Source: Flavobacteriaceae bacterium
GTDB lineage: Bacteria; Bacteroidota; Bacteroidia; Flavobacteriales; Flavobacteriaceae
Length of the DNA stretch: 47,988 bases
Direction: 5' to 3'
Assembly: GCA_018699935.1 (NCBI GenBank)
Contig: JABISF010000073.1
Location: 1-47,988 of the forward strand
Shown: in pieces, positions 35,605 through 45,113 of the stretch
Position numbering within the stretch: position 1 is the stretch's first letter
How the letters are laid out: each line of letters begins with the position of its first letter
Translations under genes and position numbers: made by a program
The notes under the pieces: model-generated
The model's input: only the letters and a program-made list of their open reading frames with translations
Database searches by the model: none
Told to the model about the DNA's origin: nothing

Positions 35605-36570
35605 TTAAAGGGTAAATATTTTTTTTAAAATTTTTGAAACACTGTCGTTTTCAATCAGAAAAGCGTCGTGTCCATGGATGGATTGTAACTCGTAGTAATA
35701 GATATTTTCTTTCTCTGGATGAACAAGCGCATAAGTTTTTCGATCTTCATCGGGTGTGAAAAACAAATCGCTGTCGATGGCTATTAAATGAATTTCGGAG
35801 GCGATGGAAGAAATTAGCGTTTTTGGATCCTCTCTATTTCGAGTGATATCAATAGACGCTAGCAAATGATTCATCATCACATAGGCATCCAAATGAAAAC
35901 GATTTACCAACTTGTTGCCATGATGCAACAACCAACCTTCCACATTATAATAGCCCCGTTCTTCACTTTTGGAGCGTCCAAACCGGTACTCAAAAGATTG
36001 CGGCGTGCGATAGGTGAGCATGGCGTGAATCCGAGCGTCACGAAGCGGTTGGGAGGAGTTTTTAAGGATGCGTTCTTGCAAAAAGGTGTTCGCGATGATC
36101 CAATCGGTGGCTTTCCAATCTGCCGCAACCGGGATGACATAATCCGCCAATTGCGGATATAAAGCTGCCATTTCCCAAGCGATACCCCCTCCGATAGAAC
36201 CCCCAATCACGGCGTATAATTTGTCGATCTTTAATAGTTGTAGCCCTAAATAAAAAATTCTTGCAATATCTCCGGTATGAAAATCGCTATAGGATTTGAT
36301 ACAATAATCGGCAGCACCATTGCCCGGGATATTAAAAGCAATTACCGCAAAGGCATCGGTGTCTATGGTTTTCCCCGACCCCACAATACTGGTCCACCAC
36401 CCCTTGTCACCGGCAACGTTGGAGTCGCCGGTGAGGGAATGATTGATCAATACCACTGGGGCTTGATGCACCGCTTGTCCAAAGTGTTCATAATACAAAT
36501 CGATAGACTCGTATAGAACACCGCTGGCCGTGGTGAAGTGGGCAATAGAAATCTTTTGGATTTCAGACAT
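35605..36570 (-). CDS. metX: Homoserine O-acetyltransferase-like alpha/beta hydrolase
   Basis: The 321-residue protein has the alpha/beta-hydrolase fold of MetX acyltransferases. Motifs are INHSLTGDSNV in the oxyanion region, GWWTSIVGSGKTIDTD, the nucleophile elbow GGSIGGG, VIPVAADWKATDWI, the acid in AIDSDLFFTPDE, and the catalytic His in SIHGHDAFL. These fit the Ser-Asp-His triad that moves an acyl group onto homoserine. It is somewhat shorter than typical MetX (about 350-380). Whether it uses acetyl-CoA or succinyl-CoA is not certain. Its place between metY and metZ supports a role in activating homoserine. Confidence 0.85.
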   Translation of the reverse strand: MSEIQKISIAHFTTASGVLYESIDLYYEHFGQAVHQAPVVLINHSLTGDSNVAGDKGWWTSIVGSGKTIDTDAFAVIAFNIPGNGAADYCIKSYSDFHTGDIARIFYLGLQLLKIDKLYAVIGGSIGGGIAWEMAALYPQLADYVIPVAADWKATDWIIANTFLQERILKNSSQPLRDARIHAMLTYRTPQSFEYRFGRSKSEERGYYNVEGWLLHHGNKLVNRFHLDAYVMMNHLLASIDITRNREDPKTLISSIASEIHLIAIDSDLFFTPDEDRKTYALVHPEKENIYYYELQSIHGHDAFLIENDSVSKILKKIFTL

Positions 36571-36580
36571 ATAGGCTTTA

Positions 36581-37849
36581 CTATAGGCTTTCGAAGGCCT
36601 GAGTTAAATCTGCAATTAAATCTTCTACATTTTCAATACCCACCGACAAACGAATTAAATCGGAAGTAACACCCGTACTTTTTTGTTCCTCAACATTCAA
36701 CTGTTGATGGGTGGTACTGGCAGGATGGATAATTAAGGATTTGGTGTCTCCAATGTTTGCCAAAAGAGAAAAAAGTTGGGTAGTATCGGCTACTTTTTTT
36801 CCTCCTTCAAATCCAGCTTTTAGTCCAAAAGTGACGATTCCGCTTTTTCCTTCGGGCAAGTATTCGTTGGCCAAGGCATTGTATTTGGAGGACGCCAATC
36901 CGGGATAATTCACCCAAGCAACTTCGTCTCTTCCTTCTAACCATTCGGCCAATGCTTGTGCATTTTCAGAATGTTGTTTCATTCGAAGGGTTAGGGTTTC
37001 TAAGCCTTGAATGACTTGAAAACTGTTGAACGGACTGGGCGCACTTCCCAAGTCTCGCAATCCTTCAATACGCGCTTTTGCAATAAAAGCAATAGCTCCT
37101 AGGACATCGTGATAGACCAAGCCGTGATAACTTGGATTGGGTTCTGTAAACTCAGGAAATAATCCATTGCCCCAATCAAAAGTTCCTGCATCGATAATGA
37201 CTCCTCCAATGGAAGTTCCATTTCCACTAATGTATTTGGTCAACGAGTGAATGACAATATTGGCACCGTGCGCAATAGGGTTTAACAAAGCCGGTGTCGC
37301 AACAGTATTGTCCACCACAAAGGGAACTTTGGCGTTTTTTGCCAGCTGGGCAATGGCTTTTAAATCCAATACATCCAATTTGGGATTTCCCAAAGATTCT
37401 GCAAAAAACATACGGGTGTTGTCTTGTACCGCCGCAGCAAAGTTTTGAGGCTCGTCAGGATCCACAAAAGTGGTGGTTATCCCAAATCGCGGAAGGGTAT
37501 TGTTCAATAAATTATAAGTACCTCCATATAAACTGCTGGAGGCTACGATATGATCACCCGTTTTCAGTATGACCATTAATGCCGTTGCAATGGCTGCTGT
37601 TCCAGAAGCCGTGGCGACTGCTGCAACACCCCCTTCTACAGCCGCGAGACGCTGCTCCAATACATCATTGGTGGGGTTGTTCAAACGGGTATAGATATAG
37701 CCAGGTTCTGCTAATGAAAACAGGTTGGCTGCATGATCTGAATCATTAAACACATAAGAAGAAGTTTGATAAATCGGTACCGCTCTTGTTCCTTGTGTGG
37801 CTTTGGTGTCATGTCCTGCATGCAGGGCATCGGTTGCAATTTTTCTCAT
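36581..37849 (-). CDS. metY: O-acetylhomoserine aminocarboxypropyltransferase (sulfhydrylase)
   Basis: The 422-residue protein is a trans-sulfuration PLP enzyme of the MetY branch, which joins O-acetylhomoserine and sulfide to give homocysteine. It opens with the branch-typical [29 protein letters not shown]. It has [42 protein letters not shown], the Schiff-base Lys in [18 protein letters not shown], and a GLVYHDVLG segment characteristic of MetY. The start overlaps the metK stop by 4 bases, so translation is probably coupled to metK, the gene directly controlled by the riboswitch. Confidence 0.9.
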   Translation of the reverse strand: MRKIATDALHAGHDTKATQGTRAVPIYQTSSYVFNDSDHAANLFSLAEPGYIYTRLNNPTNDVLEQRLAAVEGGVAAVATASGTAAIATALMVILKTGDHIVASSSLYGGTYNLLNNTLPRFGITTTFVDPDEPQNFAAAVQDNTRMFFAESLGNPKLDVLDLKAIAQLAKNAKVPFVVDNTVATPALLNPIAHGANIVIHSLTKYISGNGTSIGGVIIDAGTFDWGNGLFPEFTEPNPSYHGLVYHDVLGAIAFIAKARIEGLRDLGSAPSPFNSFQVIQGLETLTLRMKQHSENAQALAEWLEGRDEVAWVNYPGLASSKYNALANEYLPEGKSGIVTFGLKAGFEGGKKVADTTQLFSLLANIGDTKSLIIHPASTTHQQLNVEEQKSTGVTSDLIRLSVGIENVEDLIADLTQAFESL

Positions 37850-39102
37850 AATTGAAAACTTTTTTTAATGGATGAAACATAATCTAATTTTTCCCAAGTA
37901 AAGAGTTCAACTTCTTTACTGAGCTGCCCATTGTAGGGCGATTCAAATGATTTGACAACAGTTCTTGGGGCTTGACCCATATGACCGTAGGCTGCTGTCT
38001 CCAGGTACATGGGATTTCTTAATTTTAAGCGTTGCTCAATAGCATAAGGACGCATATCAAAAATTTCGGCTATGCGTGTTGCGATTTCGGAATCGTTTAA
38101 AGCTACCTTGGCCGTTCCGAAGGTATTCACATTGATAGAGGTGGGTTCCACCACTCCAATGGCATAGCTCAACTGAACCAAAATTTCGTCGGCGACGCCA
38201 GCGGCCACCATGTTTTTGGCCAAGTGCCGAGCGGCATAAGCTGCGGAGCGATCTACTTTGCTGGGATCTTTCCCGCTAAAGGCTCCTCCTCCATGTGCTC
38301 CTTTTCCGCCATAAGTATCTACAATAATTTTACGACCCGTCAATCCGGTGTCGCCGTGCGGACCTCCAATAACAAATTTTCCGGTAGGATTGACATGATA
38401 GACAATGTCTTCCTTAAACAGTGCGGCAATAGCAGCAGGAAGTTTTGCCACAACACGCGGAATCAAAATTTGAATGATGTCGGTTTTAATTTTTGCCAAC
38501 ATCCGTGTGTCATCTTGATCAAATTCGTCGTGTTGAGTGGAAATGACAATGGTATCTACGCGCAATGCTTTATGGGTGTCACTGTATTCTATCGTCACTT
38601 GCGATTTGGCATCGGGGCGTAGATAGGTGATTTGCTTATTTTCTCTACGCAAGGCCGCCAATTCGATCAACAAACGATGCGACAGGTCAATGGCCAAAGG
38701 CATATAATTTTCGGTTTCATTGGTGGCATAACCAAACATAATTCCTTGGTCTCCGGCACCTTGTTCTTCCTTTTCCGCGCGATCTACCCCTCGGTTGATA
38801 TCTTGCGATTGTTCATGAATGAGCGAAATAACCCCACAAGAATCACCGCTAAATTGATAGGCTCCTTTGGTGTAACCAATCTTATTGATCGTCTCTCTTG
38901 CAATTTGCTGAATATCCAGGTAGGTGTTGCTCTTTACTTCTCCTGCCAATACCACTTGTCCAGTGGTTACAAGAGTTTCACAAGCTACTTTGCTTTCGGG
39001 ATCGAAGGCTAAAAAATTGTCTAGAAGGGCATCGCTGATTTGATCTGCAATTTTGTCTGGATGACCTTCACTAACAGACTCTGAGGTAAAAAAGTATGAC
39101 AT
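37846..39102 (-). CDS. metK: S-adenosylmethionine synthetase
   Basis: MetK makes SAM from methionine and ATP. The 418-residue protein has the family signatures [38 protein letters not shown] and [19 protein letters not shown], plus [21 protein letters not shown]. It is somewhat longer than the E. coli enzyme (384 residues). It is the first gene of the eight-gene methionine operon and lies directly after a SAM-II-like riboswitch, so the product of the enzyme can repress its own gene and all downstream genes. The ATG follows the AT-rich ATTA directly, with no Shine-Dalgarno. Confidence 0.97.
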   Translation of the reverse strand: MSYFFTSESVSEGHPDKIADQISDALLDNFLAFDPESKVACETLVTTGQVVLAGEVKSNTYLDIQQIARETINKIGYTKGAYQFSGDSCGVISLIHEQSQDINRGVDRAEKEEQGAGDQGIMFGYATNETENYMPLAIDLSHRLLIELAALRRENKQITYLRPDAKSQVTIEYSDTHKALRVDTIVISTQHDEFDQDDTRMLAKIKTDIIQILIPRVVAKLPAAIAALFKEDIVYHVNPTGKFVIGGPHGDTGLTGRKIIVDTYGGKGAHGGGAFSGKDPSKVDRSAAYAARHLAKNMVAAGVADEILVQLSYAIGVVEPTSINVNTFGTAKVALNDSEIATRIAEIFDMRPYAIEQRLKLRNPMYLETAAYGHMGQAPRTVVKSFESPYNGQLSKEVELFTWEKLDYVSSIKKSFQL

Positions 39103-39106
39103 TAAT

Positions 39107-39203
39107 TGTTGCTTTACTGGAAGGATTTAACAAGATGTTATTAAAGCAACACTGCTTTAGCAATTTTTTATAGAGGTTGCAATCAGTCAAATCCTTCCTC
39201 GTT
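39107..39203 (-). ncRNA. SAM-II-like riboswitch with expression platform upstream of metK
   Basis: On the minus strand the 5' UTR reads GAGG (39200-39197), GGATTTGACTGATTGCAA, CCTC (39176-39173), TATAAAAAATTGCTAAAGC. This order (P1 arm, AUUU, AUUGCAA, P1 arm, AUAAA, GCUAAA) matches the SAM-II (metA-type) aptamer. Downstream, GTTAAATCCTTCC (39131-39119) can pair over 13 bases (one G-U) with GGAAGGATTTGAC of the aptamer. TGTTGCTTTA (39151-39142) can pair over 10 bases with TAAAGCAACA (39116-39107), which lies 4 bases before the metK ATG. A competing hairpin TAAAGCA-GTGT-TGCTTTA (39159-39142) shares strands with both the aptamer and this helix. SAM binding should therefore favour occlusion of the start codon. 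I assigned the class from memory of the consensus. Confidence 0.8.
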
Positions 39204-39210
39204 ATTGGGA

Positions 39211-39218
39211 CAAAAATA
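39211..39218 (-). promoter_or_regulatory. -7 promoter element of the metK operon
   Basis: TATTTTTG on the minus strand fits TAnnTTTG. Transcription would start near 39204, just at the 5' end of the aptamer. No consensus -33 TTTG was seen. Confidence 0.5.
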
Positions 39219-39346
39219 GTATTTTTTTTAGTAGTTTATAATGTTAATGAAAAAAAAATAATCTCCCTAAATGATTTTTGAAACTTATATTCCTTTTCTC
39301 TTTTAAAAAAAGTGGGTATTTTGCAGAGACAATTATACGCTATATT

Positions 39347-39961
39347 ATGCATATTGCAATCGCAGGAAACATTGGAGCCGGCAAAACCAGCTTGACAGAA
39401 TTGTTGGCAAAGCATTATCAGTGGGAATCTCACTTTGAGGATGTGATTGACAATCCCTATCTCGATGATTTTTACACCCAGATGGAGCGTTGGTCCTTCA
39501 ATCTACAAATCTATTTTTTAAGAAGTCGATTCAGTCAATTATTGCGTTTTAAAGAAAAAGATACTACCGTGGTACAAGATCGGACCATCTATGAAGATGC
39601 TTATATTTTTGCTCCCAACCTGCACGCTATGGGCTTGATGAACCTCAGAGATTTTAATAATTATAAAGAATTATTTGAATTGATGGAATCCTTGATTCAA
39701 GGGCCGGATCTGATGATTTACCTCAGAAGCAGCATCCCCAATTTGGTGAGTAAAATTCACAAGCGCGGAAGAGTGTATGAAAATTCCATCAGCATTGACT
39801 ACCTCAGTCGCTTGAACGAACGCTATGAAGCTTGGATAAGCACCTACGACAAGGGAAAACTTATCATCGTGGATGTGGATGACCTAGACTTTGTTGAAAG
39901 CAAAGAAGACTTTGGAAAAATTGTGAGTCAAATTGACCGAGAAATCCACGGCTTGTTTTAA
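39347..39961 (+). CDS. Deoxynucleoside kinase
   Basis: With the ATG at 39347 the protein has 204 residues and starts MHIAIAGNIGAGKTSLTELL, a P-loop at the N-terminus as expected. Further dNK-family features are the ERWSFNLQIYFLRSRF helix, the DRTIYEDAYIFA (DRS-like) motif with its Arg and Glu, and the LID-type RGRVYENSISIDYLSRLNERYE. These enzymes phosphorylate deoxyadenosine, deoxyguanosine or related nucleosides for salvage. Upstream in-frame codons from 39278 add a non-conserved extension and were not used. It is divergent from metK and convergent with hppA. Confidence 0.92.
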   Translation: MHIAIAGNIGAGKTSLTELLAKHYQWESHFEDVIDNPYLDDFYTQMERWSFNLQIYFLRSRFSQLLRFKEKDTTVVQDRTIYEDAYIFAPNLHAMGLMNLRDFNNYKELFELMESLIQGPDLMIYLRSSIPNLVSKIHKRGRVYENSISIDYLSRLNERYEAWISTYDKGKLIIVDVDDLDFVESKEDFGKIVSQIDREIHGLF

Positions 39962-39975
39962 TCCTCCGCAAACAT

Positions 39976-40009
39976 AAATAAAGGCACAAAAAATTTTGTT
40001 CCCTTATTT
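39976..40009. terminator. Hairpin between convergent genes, possible bidirectional terminator
   Basis: AAATAAAGG (39976-39984) pairs with CCCTTATTT (40001-40009) with one mismatch. Inside it ACAAAA pairs with TTTTGT, making a long interrupted stem in the gap between the kinase and hppA. It overlaps the hppA stop codon. The flanks are AT-rich but lack a long T-run. Confidence 0.45.
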
Positions 40010-42370
40010 GATTTGAATAGAAAGACCCGCTGCTTTGGCTTGCGTTTCAATTTCATCAGCCGTTCCTTCAAACGTTTGCTCGGCAATGTTCACTGTAGCT
40101 CCCTCTGTAGTTTTTTGAATCACTACCGCTTTTAGAACTTCACTGTCATCGCTGCTTGTGCTCACTTCCACATTGATTTCCTGCTGAGGGGCATTAGCTG
40201 TTGCAGTCTCTTCCATATTGTGTTCCCCCAAAATAGGAGCAATTACAAGACCTACCAAACAAGTCAATTTGATTAAAATATTCATCGAAGGGCCTGAAGT
40301 GTCTTTGAAGGGATCTCCAACCGTATCTCCTGTCACGGCAGCTTTGTGGGCTTCTGAACCTTTGTAAGACATTTCACCATCGATTTCTACACCCGCTTCA
40401 AAAGATTTTTTTGCATTATCCCAAGCACCTCCGGCATTGTTTTGAAAAATTGCCCACATCACGCCACTCACACAAACTCCGGCCATATAGCCTCCTAAGG
40501 GCTCTGCTCCGAAAACCAAACCGATTAGGATGGGAGTGATGATGGTAATCAATCCGGGCAGTAACATTTCTTTCAAGGCAGCTTTGGTAGAAATAGCGAC
40601 ACATTTGGCGTAGTCGGGAGTTCCCGTACCTTCCATAATTCCTTTAATTTCTCTAAACTGACGTCGTACTTCTTGCACCATTTCCATGGCTGCTTTCCCT
40701 ACTGATTGCATCGCCAGTGCAGAAAAGACCACAGGAATCATGGCGCCTATAAACAACATGGCCAATACATCCGCTTTGAAAATATTAATTCCATCAATTC
40801 CTGTAAAGGTGACATAAGCCGCAAATAAGGCCAAGGCTGTAAGCGCTGCGGATGCAATTGCAAAACCTTTTCCCACGGCAGCCGTGGTATTCCCTACAGA
40901 GTCTAAAATATCGGTACGTTCCCGTACTTCGGGTTTTAAATCACTCATTTCGGCTACTCCCCCGGCATTGTCGGCAATCGGTCCAAAAGCATCAATGGCC
41001 AATTGCATGGCAGTGGTTGCCATCATGGCCGATGCAGCAAGGGCTACTCCGTAAAATCCAGCAAGGGCGTAGGAAGCATATATGGCTGCAGCAAAAAGAA
41101 TGACTGACAAAAAGGTTGATTTCATTCCTACGGCAAGTCCAGCGATAATGTTGGTGGCTGCACCTGTGGAACTGTTTTTAACGATATCTAAAACGGGTTT
41201 TTTACCCAAACTGGTGTAGTAAGCTGTCACCATAGAAATAAGCGCACCTACTGCCAATCCGATACAAGCCGACCAAAAAACATTCATGGAGGATATGGTT
41301 TTATAACCTTCTATCCCGAAAAATTTCATTTGCATTTGTGCGGGTAACATCCAATCAATCAGAAAATAACTTGCAACCAATGTGATTCCAATGGCCACCC
41401 AGTTACCGGTATCCAACGCAGCTTGAACTTTTGACTCTTTGGCATCGTTATTAGCGATTTTAACAAAAAAGGTTCCGATGATGGAGGCGATAATACCCAC
41501 CCCGGCAATTACGATGGGAAGTAAAATGGGTCCCATATTATTGAACGCATCGGTAAAGGTGGCATTGGCAGCCATATCTCTAATTAGATAATTACCTAAT
41601 ACCATGGCAGCAAGCACTGTGGCCACATAAGAACCAAATAAATCGGCACCCATTCCAGCAACATCACCCACATTATCGCCCACATTATCGGCTATAGTGG
41701 CAGGGTTACGAGGGTCATCCTCTGGGATTCCCGCTTCTACTTTACCCACTAAATCAGCACCCACATCGGCAGCTTTGGTATAAATTCCTCCTCCTACACG
41801 CGCAAAAAGTGCAATGGACTCTGCTCCTAAAGAAAAGCCTGCTAGCGTTTCCAATACGATGGTCATATTACCGTAAAAAGAACCCGATGAATTCATGAAT
41901 TGCCCCAAGAAAAACAAGAACAAGAGTGAAAGACCTAGAACCGCCAAGCCAGCAACTCCAAGACCCATGACAGTTCCTCCACCAAAAGACACCTTAAGTG
42001 CTTGTGGCAAACTGGTTTTGGCAGCCTCGGCAGTTCGTGCATTGGCTTCAGTGGCAATACGCATCCCAATATTCCCAGCTGCCGCTGAAAAAAATGCGCC
42101 TAAAATAAAAGCGGGAACGATCATCCAACTGGTGGTATCTACTAAAAGAGAGATACTGTATAAGGCTATGGAAGCAATCGCAACAAAAATCAGAAGTAAA
42201 CGATACTCTGCATTTAAAAATGCCAGTGCTCCTTCCTTGATACTTTTTGAAATGGATTGCATTTTTTCATCCCCAGGGCTTTGTTTTTTGACCCATACAG
42301 CTTTGGCATACATAAAGATAAGACCTAAAAAAGCAAAGGCAATAGGGAGGTAAATAATATTAGATTCCAT
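40004..42370 (-). CDS. hppA: Membrane-bound ion-pumping pyrophosphatase
   Basis: The enzyme hydrolyses pyrophosphate and pumps Na+ and/or H+ across the membrane. The 788-residue protein has about 16 helices and the PPi-site motif [35 protein letters not shown] (first 20 residues from about 206), given here by its key parts: DxxxKxE and the Asn/Asp-rich loop. [10 protein letters not shown] has Ala where K+-independent enzymes have Lys, so K+-dependence is likely; such enzymes are often Na+ pumps. After the last helix (PILGEH) there is a soluble tail of about 70 residues rich in Glu, Thr and Val, absent from the short family members. Na+ specificity is inferred, not shown. Confidence 0.94.
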   Translation of the reverse strand: MESNIIYLPIAFAFLGLIFMYAKAVWVKKQSPGDEKMQSISKSIKEGALAFLNAEYRLLLIFVAIASIALYSISLLVDTTSWMIVPAFILGAFFSAAAGNIGMRIATEANARTAEAAKTSLPQALKVSFGGGTVMGLGVAGLAVLGLSLLFLFFLGQFMNSSGSFYGNMTIVLETLAGFSLGAESIALFARVGGGIYTKAADVGADLVGKVEAGIPEDDPRNPATIADNVGDNVGDVAGMGADLFGSYVATVLAAMVLGNYLIRDMAANATFTDAFNNMGPILLPIVIAGVGIIASIIGTFFVKIANNDAKESKVQAALDTGNWVAIGITLVASYFLIDWMLPAQMQMKFFGIEGYKTISSMNVFWSACIGLAVGALISMVTAYYTSLGKKPVLDIVKNSSTGAATNIIAGLAVGMKSTFLSVILFAAAIYASYALAGFYGVALAASAMMATTAMQLAIDAFGPIADNAGGVAEMSDLKPEVRERTDILDSVGNTTAAVGKGFAIASAALTALALFAAYVTFTGIDGINIFKADVLAMLFIGAMIPVVFSALAMQSVGKAAMEMVQEVRRQFREIKGIMEGTGTPDYAKCVAISTKAALKEMLLPGLITIITPILIGLVFGAEPLGGYMAGVCVSGVMWAIFQNNAGGAWDNAKKSFEAGVEIDGEMSYKGSEAHKAAVTGDTVGDPFKDTSGPSMNILIKLTCLVGLVIAPILGEHNMEETATANAPQQEINVEVSTSSDDSEVLKAVVIQKTTEGATVNIAEQTFEGTADEIETQAKAAGLSIQIK

Positions 42371-42397
42371 AGTTTATTCAATTATTTTTTCGGGTCG

Positions 42398-42405
42398 CAA
42401 AGGTA
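42398..42405 (-). promoter_or_regulatory. -7 promoter element of hppA
   Basis: TACCTTTG on the minus strand matches TAnnTTTG, 28 bases before the ATG. The -33 region holds only a T-rich stretch. Confidence 0.45.
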
Positions 42406-42451
42406 GTAAAACGAACCTGATTAGTAAAATTGTTTTTTTGAGATCGGGAAA

Positions 42452-43429
42452 TTAATGATACATTACTTTTTTTACTGACGCAATCACATCGTCACTGTTA
42501 GGAAGCCATTCCTTTAGAAGTACGGGTGAATAGGGTGCCGGAGTGTCGGCAGTGTTTATTTTTTGAATGGGTGCGTCTAAATAATCAAAGATTTCGTTTT
42601 GTACTTGGTAGATAATTTCGGTAGCAATATTTCCAAAAGGCCAAGATTCTTCCAGAATCACCAAACGATTGGTTTTTTTAACCGATTCGAAAATGGCGTT
42701 GTAATCCATTGGACGGATGGTGCGCAAATCAATAATTTCACACTCAATACCTTCTTTTGCAAGTGCCTCTGCTGCTATGTAGGTTTCTTTAATGATTTTA
42801 CCAAAAGAAACAATTGTTACATCATCACCTTGTCGTTTGATGTCGGCCAAGCCGATGGGAATGGTGTATTCCCCTTCGGGCACCTCCCCTTTGTCGCCAT
42901 ACATTTGCTCCGATTCCATAAAAATTACGGGGTCGTTGTCACGAATTGCCGATTTTAATAATCCTTTTGCATCATAAGGGTTGGAAGGAACAATCACTTT
43001 AAGACCCGGGCAATTAGCATACCAGCTTTCAAAAGCTTGGGAATGTGTTGCCGCCAGCTGCCCCGCAGAAGCGGTGGGTCCTCGAAAAACAATGGGACAG
43101 GGAAATTGTCCTCCCGACATTTGTCGAATTTTAGCCGCATTGTTGATGATTTGATCAATCCCCACCAAAGCAAAGTTGAAGGTCATGAATTCGATAATCG
43201 GGCGGTTACCAGTCATGGTGGATCCAACGCCAATTCCAGAAAATCCTAGTTCTGAAATAGGGGTGTCAATTACGCGTTTGGCGCCAAATTCATCCAACAT
43301 TCCTTTGGAAGCTTTGTAGGCACCATTGTATTCTGCCACTTCTTCTCCCATTAAATAAATGCTTTCGTCGCGACGCATTTCTTCACTCATCGCCTGTTGT
43401 ATCGCTTCTCTAAATTGTATGGTCTTCAT
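42452..43429 (-). CDS. pdhB: Pyruvate dehydrogenase E1 component subunit beta
   Basis: The 325-residue protein is a transketolase-like beta subunit of a 2-oxoacid dehydrogenase E1. Motifs are MGEEVAEYNGAYKASKG, TPISELGFSGIGVGSTMTGNRPIIEFMTFNF with the Glu that activates thiamine diphosphate, FRGPTASAGQLAATHSQ and LEESWPFGNIATEI. The close match to the MTGNRPIIEFMTFNFALVG style favours pyruvate over branched-chain oxoacids. The alpha subunit and E2 genes are not in the window; in Flavobacteriia they are often encoded elsewhere. It has its own promoter and is divergent from the nuclease gene. Confidence 0.93.
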   Translation of the reverse strand: MKTIQFREAIQQAMSEEMRRDESIYLMGEEVAEYNGAYKASKGMLDEFGAKRVIDTPISELGFSGIGVGSTMTGNRPIIEFMTFNFALVGIDQIINNAAKIRQMSGGQFPCPIVFRGPTASAGQLAATHSQAFESWYANCPGLKVIVPSNPYDAKGLLKSAIRDNDPVIFMESEQMYGDKGEVPEGEYTIPIGLADIKRQGDDVTIVSFGKIIKETYIAAEALAKEGIECEIIDLRTIRPMDYNAIFESVKKTNRLVILEESWPFGNIATEIIYQVQNEIFDYLDAPIQKINTADTPAPYSPVLLKEWLPNSDDVIASVKKVMYH

Positions 43430-43448
43430 TTAAATTTTTTAATGCGTG

Positions 43449-43456
43449 CAAATTTA
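43449..43456 (-). promoter_or_regulatory. -7 promoter element of pdhB
   Basis: TAAATTTG on the minus strand matches TAnnTTTG, about 20 bases before the ATG. The box and following bases (TAAATTTGCACG) are identical to those in front of nqrA. Confidence 0.45.
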
Positions 43457-43532
43457 ATCAATAATTATCTATTCCCTTTACTCAATAAACGAACAATAAT
43501 GACGTTTTTAAATAAAATGCCCTCTAATCCCG

Positions 43533-43540
43533 TAACTTTG
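43533..43540 (+). promoter_or_regulatory. -7 promoter element of the bifunctional nuclease gene
   Basis: TAACTTTG matches TAnnTTTG, 36 bases before the ATG at 43577. A T-run, not TTTG, is found upstream. Confidence 0.45.
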
Positions 43541-43576
43541 CTATTTTAGTAATGAATTTGAATTGAAAAACACGCG

Positions 43577-44197
43577 ATGAAGTTAGTACAACTTAACGTA
43601 AAAGGAATCTCCTACAGCGAAACCCAAACGGGAGCCTACGCTTTGATTCTCAGTGAAAGTGATGGCAATCGAAAATTACCGGTCATCATCGGTGGTTTTG
43701 AAGCACAATCCATTGCTATTGCGTTGGAACAAGAAATAAAACCCGCCCGACCCCTCACCCACGATTTGTTTAAAAATTTTGCCGATCGTTTTAATGTCAT
43801 CATCAAACAGGTGATCATTCACAAATTGGTGGATGGTGTCTTTTATTCGAGTGTAATCTGTGAGCGGGATAAAATAGAAGAGATTGTGGATTCCCGCACT
43901 TCGGATGCCGTGGCACTTGCGCTTCGTTTTGAAGCACCCATTTTCACCTATGATTCCATCTTAAAAAAAGCTGGTTTTACAGCAGCTGTTTCTACTGGAG
44001 AACACAAAAAACTATCGGAAGATAATTGGATTCAGGATTTTTTAACAGAGCAAGGCACCAAAAACGACCCTCCCATCAACCTCGCCAAACTTTCGTTGCC
44101 CAAACTTAAAACCTTACTCTCCAAACTTGTGGCTTCTGAAAATTATGAAAAAGCGGTTCGAGTTCGCGATGAAATTTCCAAACGACAATCCAAATAA
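43577..44197 (+). CDS. Bifunctional nuclease (BFN) family protein with UVR motif
   Basis: The 206-residue protein has an N-terminal BFN/DUF151 domain (about 1-135): YALILSESDGNRKLPVIIGGFEAQSIAIALE, then RPLTHDLFKNF and VDSRTSDAVALALRFEAPIF. The C-terminus (about 170-206) is a UvrB/UvrC interaction motif: LKTLLSKLVASENYEKAVRVRDEISKR. Plant and bacterial members have been reported with RNase and DNase activity; the UVR helix pair suggests a protein partner such as UvrC or a Clp-type factor. It precedes thyA, 87 bases away, on the same strand. Confidence 0.93.
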   Translation: MKLVQLNVKGISYSETQTGAYALILSESDGNRKLPVIIGGFEAQSIAIALEQEIKPARPLTHDLFKNFADRFNVIIKQVIIHKLVDGVFYSSVICERDKIEEIVDSRTSDAVALALRFEAPIFTYDSILKKAGFTAAVSTGEHKKLSEDNWIQDFLTEQGTKNDPPINLAKLSLPKLKTLLSKLVASENYEKAVRVRDEISKRQSK

Positions 44198-44263
44198 GGA
44201 CTATTGTTAATTTTTTTGTGATAATCTTTCCTCTTAGTTTTTAGATTTATTTAGAAATGCACC

Positions 44264-44271
44264 TATTTTTG
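44264..44271 (+). promoter_or_regulatory. -7 promoter element of thyA
   Basis: TATTTTTG matches TAnnTTTG and ends 13 bases before the thyA ATG, giving a very short leader. The -33 site is only TTTA-like. Confidence 0.4.
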
Positions 44272-44284
44272 AAAAAACTAGCAG

Positions 44285-45109
44285 ATGAAGCAATACTTGG
44301 ATTTAATTCGGCACATCCAGAGCCAAGGCACCACCAAAGCAGATCGAACAGGCACTGGAACAACAAGTGTTTTTGGCTATCAAATGCGGTTTGATCTTTC
44401 CGAAGGTTTTCCTTTAGTAACTACCAAAAAAATTCATGTAAAATCTGTCATTCACGAACTGCTGTGGTTTTTAAAAGGCACCACCAACATTGGTTATCTG
44501 CAAGAAAATGGAGTGCGTATTTGGAATGAATGGGCCGATGAAAATGGCGATTTAGGTCCGGTTTACGGTCATCAGTGGCGAAATTGGAACAGCGAGGGAA
44601 TTGATCAAATTCATGAAGTGATTGCAACTTTGAAAAAAAATCCTGACAGCAGAAGAATGTTGGTCAGTGCATGGAATCCCAGTGTCATGCCCGATACTGG
44701 CGTTTCGTTTTCGGAAAATGTTGCCAACAACAAAGCCGCATTGCCTCCTTGTCACGCCTTTTTTCAGTTTTATGTGGCGGATGGAAAATTATCCTGCCAA
44801 TTGTACCAGCGTTCCGCCGATGTTTTTCTAGGAGTACCGTTCAACATTGCCTCCTATGCCCTACTGACGCTCATGGTTGCTCAAGTCTGTGGCTTTGAAG
44901 CGGGAGATTTTATTCACACCTTTGGGGATGCGCATATTTATTCCAATCACAGTACACAAATTGAGGAGCAATTGGCTCGAACGCCCAAAGCACTCCCACA
45001 AATGAAACTCAATCCCGAGATCAAAAACATCTTCGATTTTACCTATGAAGATTTTGAGTTGTTGAATTATGAGCCACACCCCTTAATTAAAGGAAAGGTA
45101 GCGGTATAG
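44285..45109 (+). CDS. thyA: Thymidylate synthase
   Basis: ThyA methylates dUMP to dTMP using methylene-THF, leaving dihydrofolate. The 274-residue protein has [24 protein letters not shown], the nucleophile Cys156 in [33 protein letters not shown] and [12 protein letters not shown]. Relative to E. coli ThyA there is a short insertion before the active site ([12 protein letters not shown]). Dihydrofolate reductase, which recycles its by-product, is encoded nearby at 46203, separated only by the convergent aminotransferase gene. Confidence 0.97.
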   Translation: MKQYLDLIRHIQSQGTTKADRTGTGTTSVFGYQMRFDLSEGFPLVTTKKIHVKSVIHELLWFLKGTTNIGYLQENGVRIWNEWADENGDLGPVYGHQWRNWNSEGIDQIHEVIATLKKNPDSRRMLVSAWNPSVMPDTGVSFSENVANNKAALPPCHAFFQFYVADGKLSCQLYQRSADVFLGVPFNIASYALLTLMVAQVCGFEAGDFIHTFGDAHIYSNHSTQIEEQLARTPKALPQMKLNPEIKNIFDFTYEDFELLNYEPHPLIKGKVAV

Positions 45110-45113
45110 CGGA

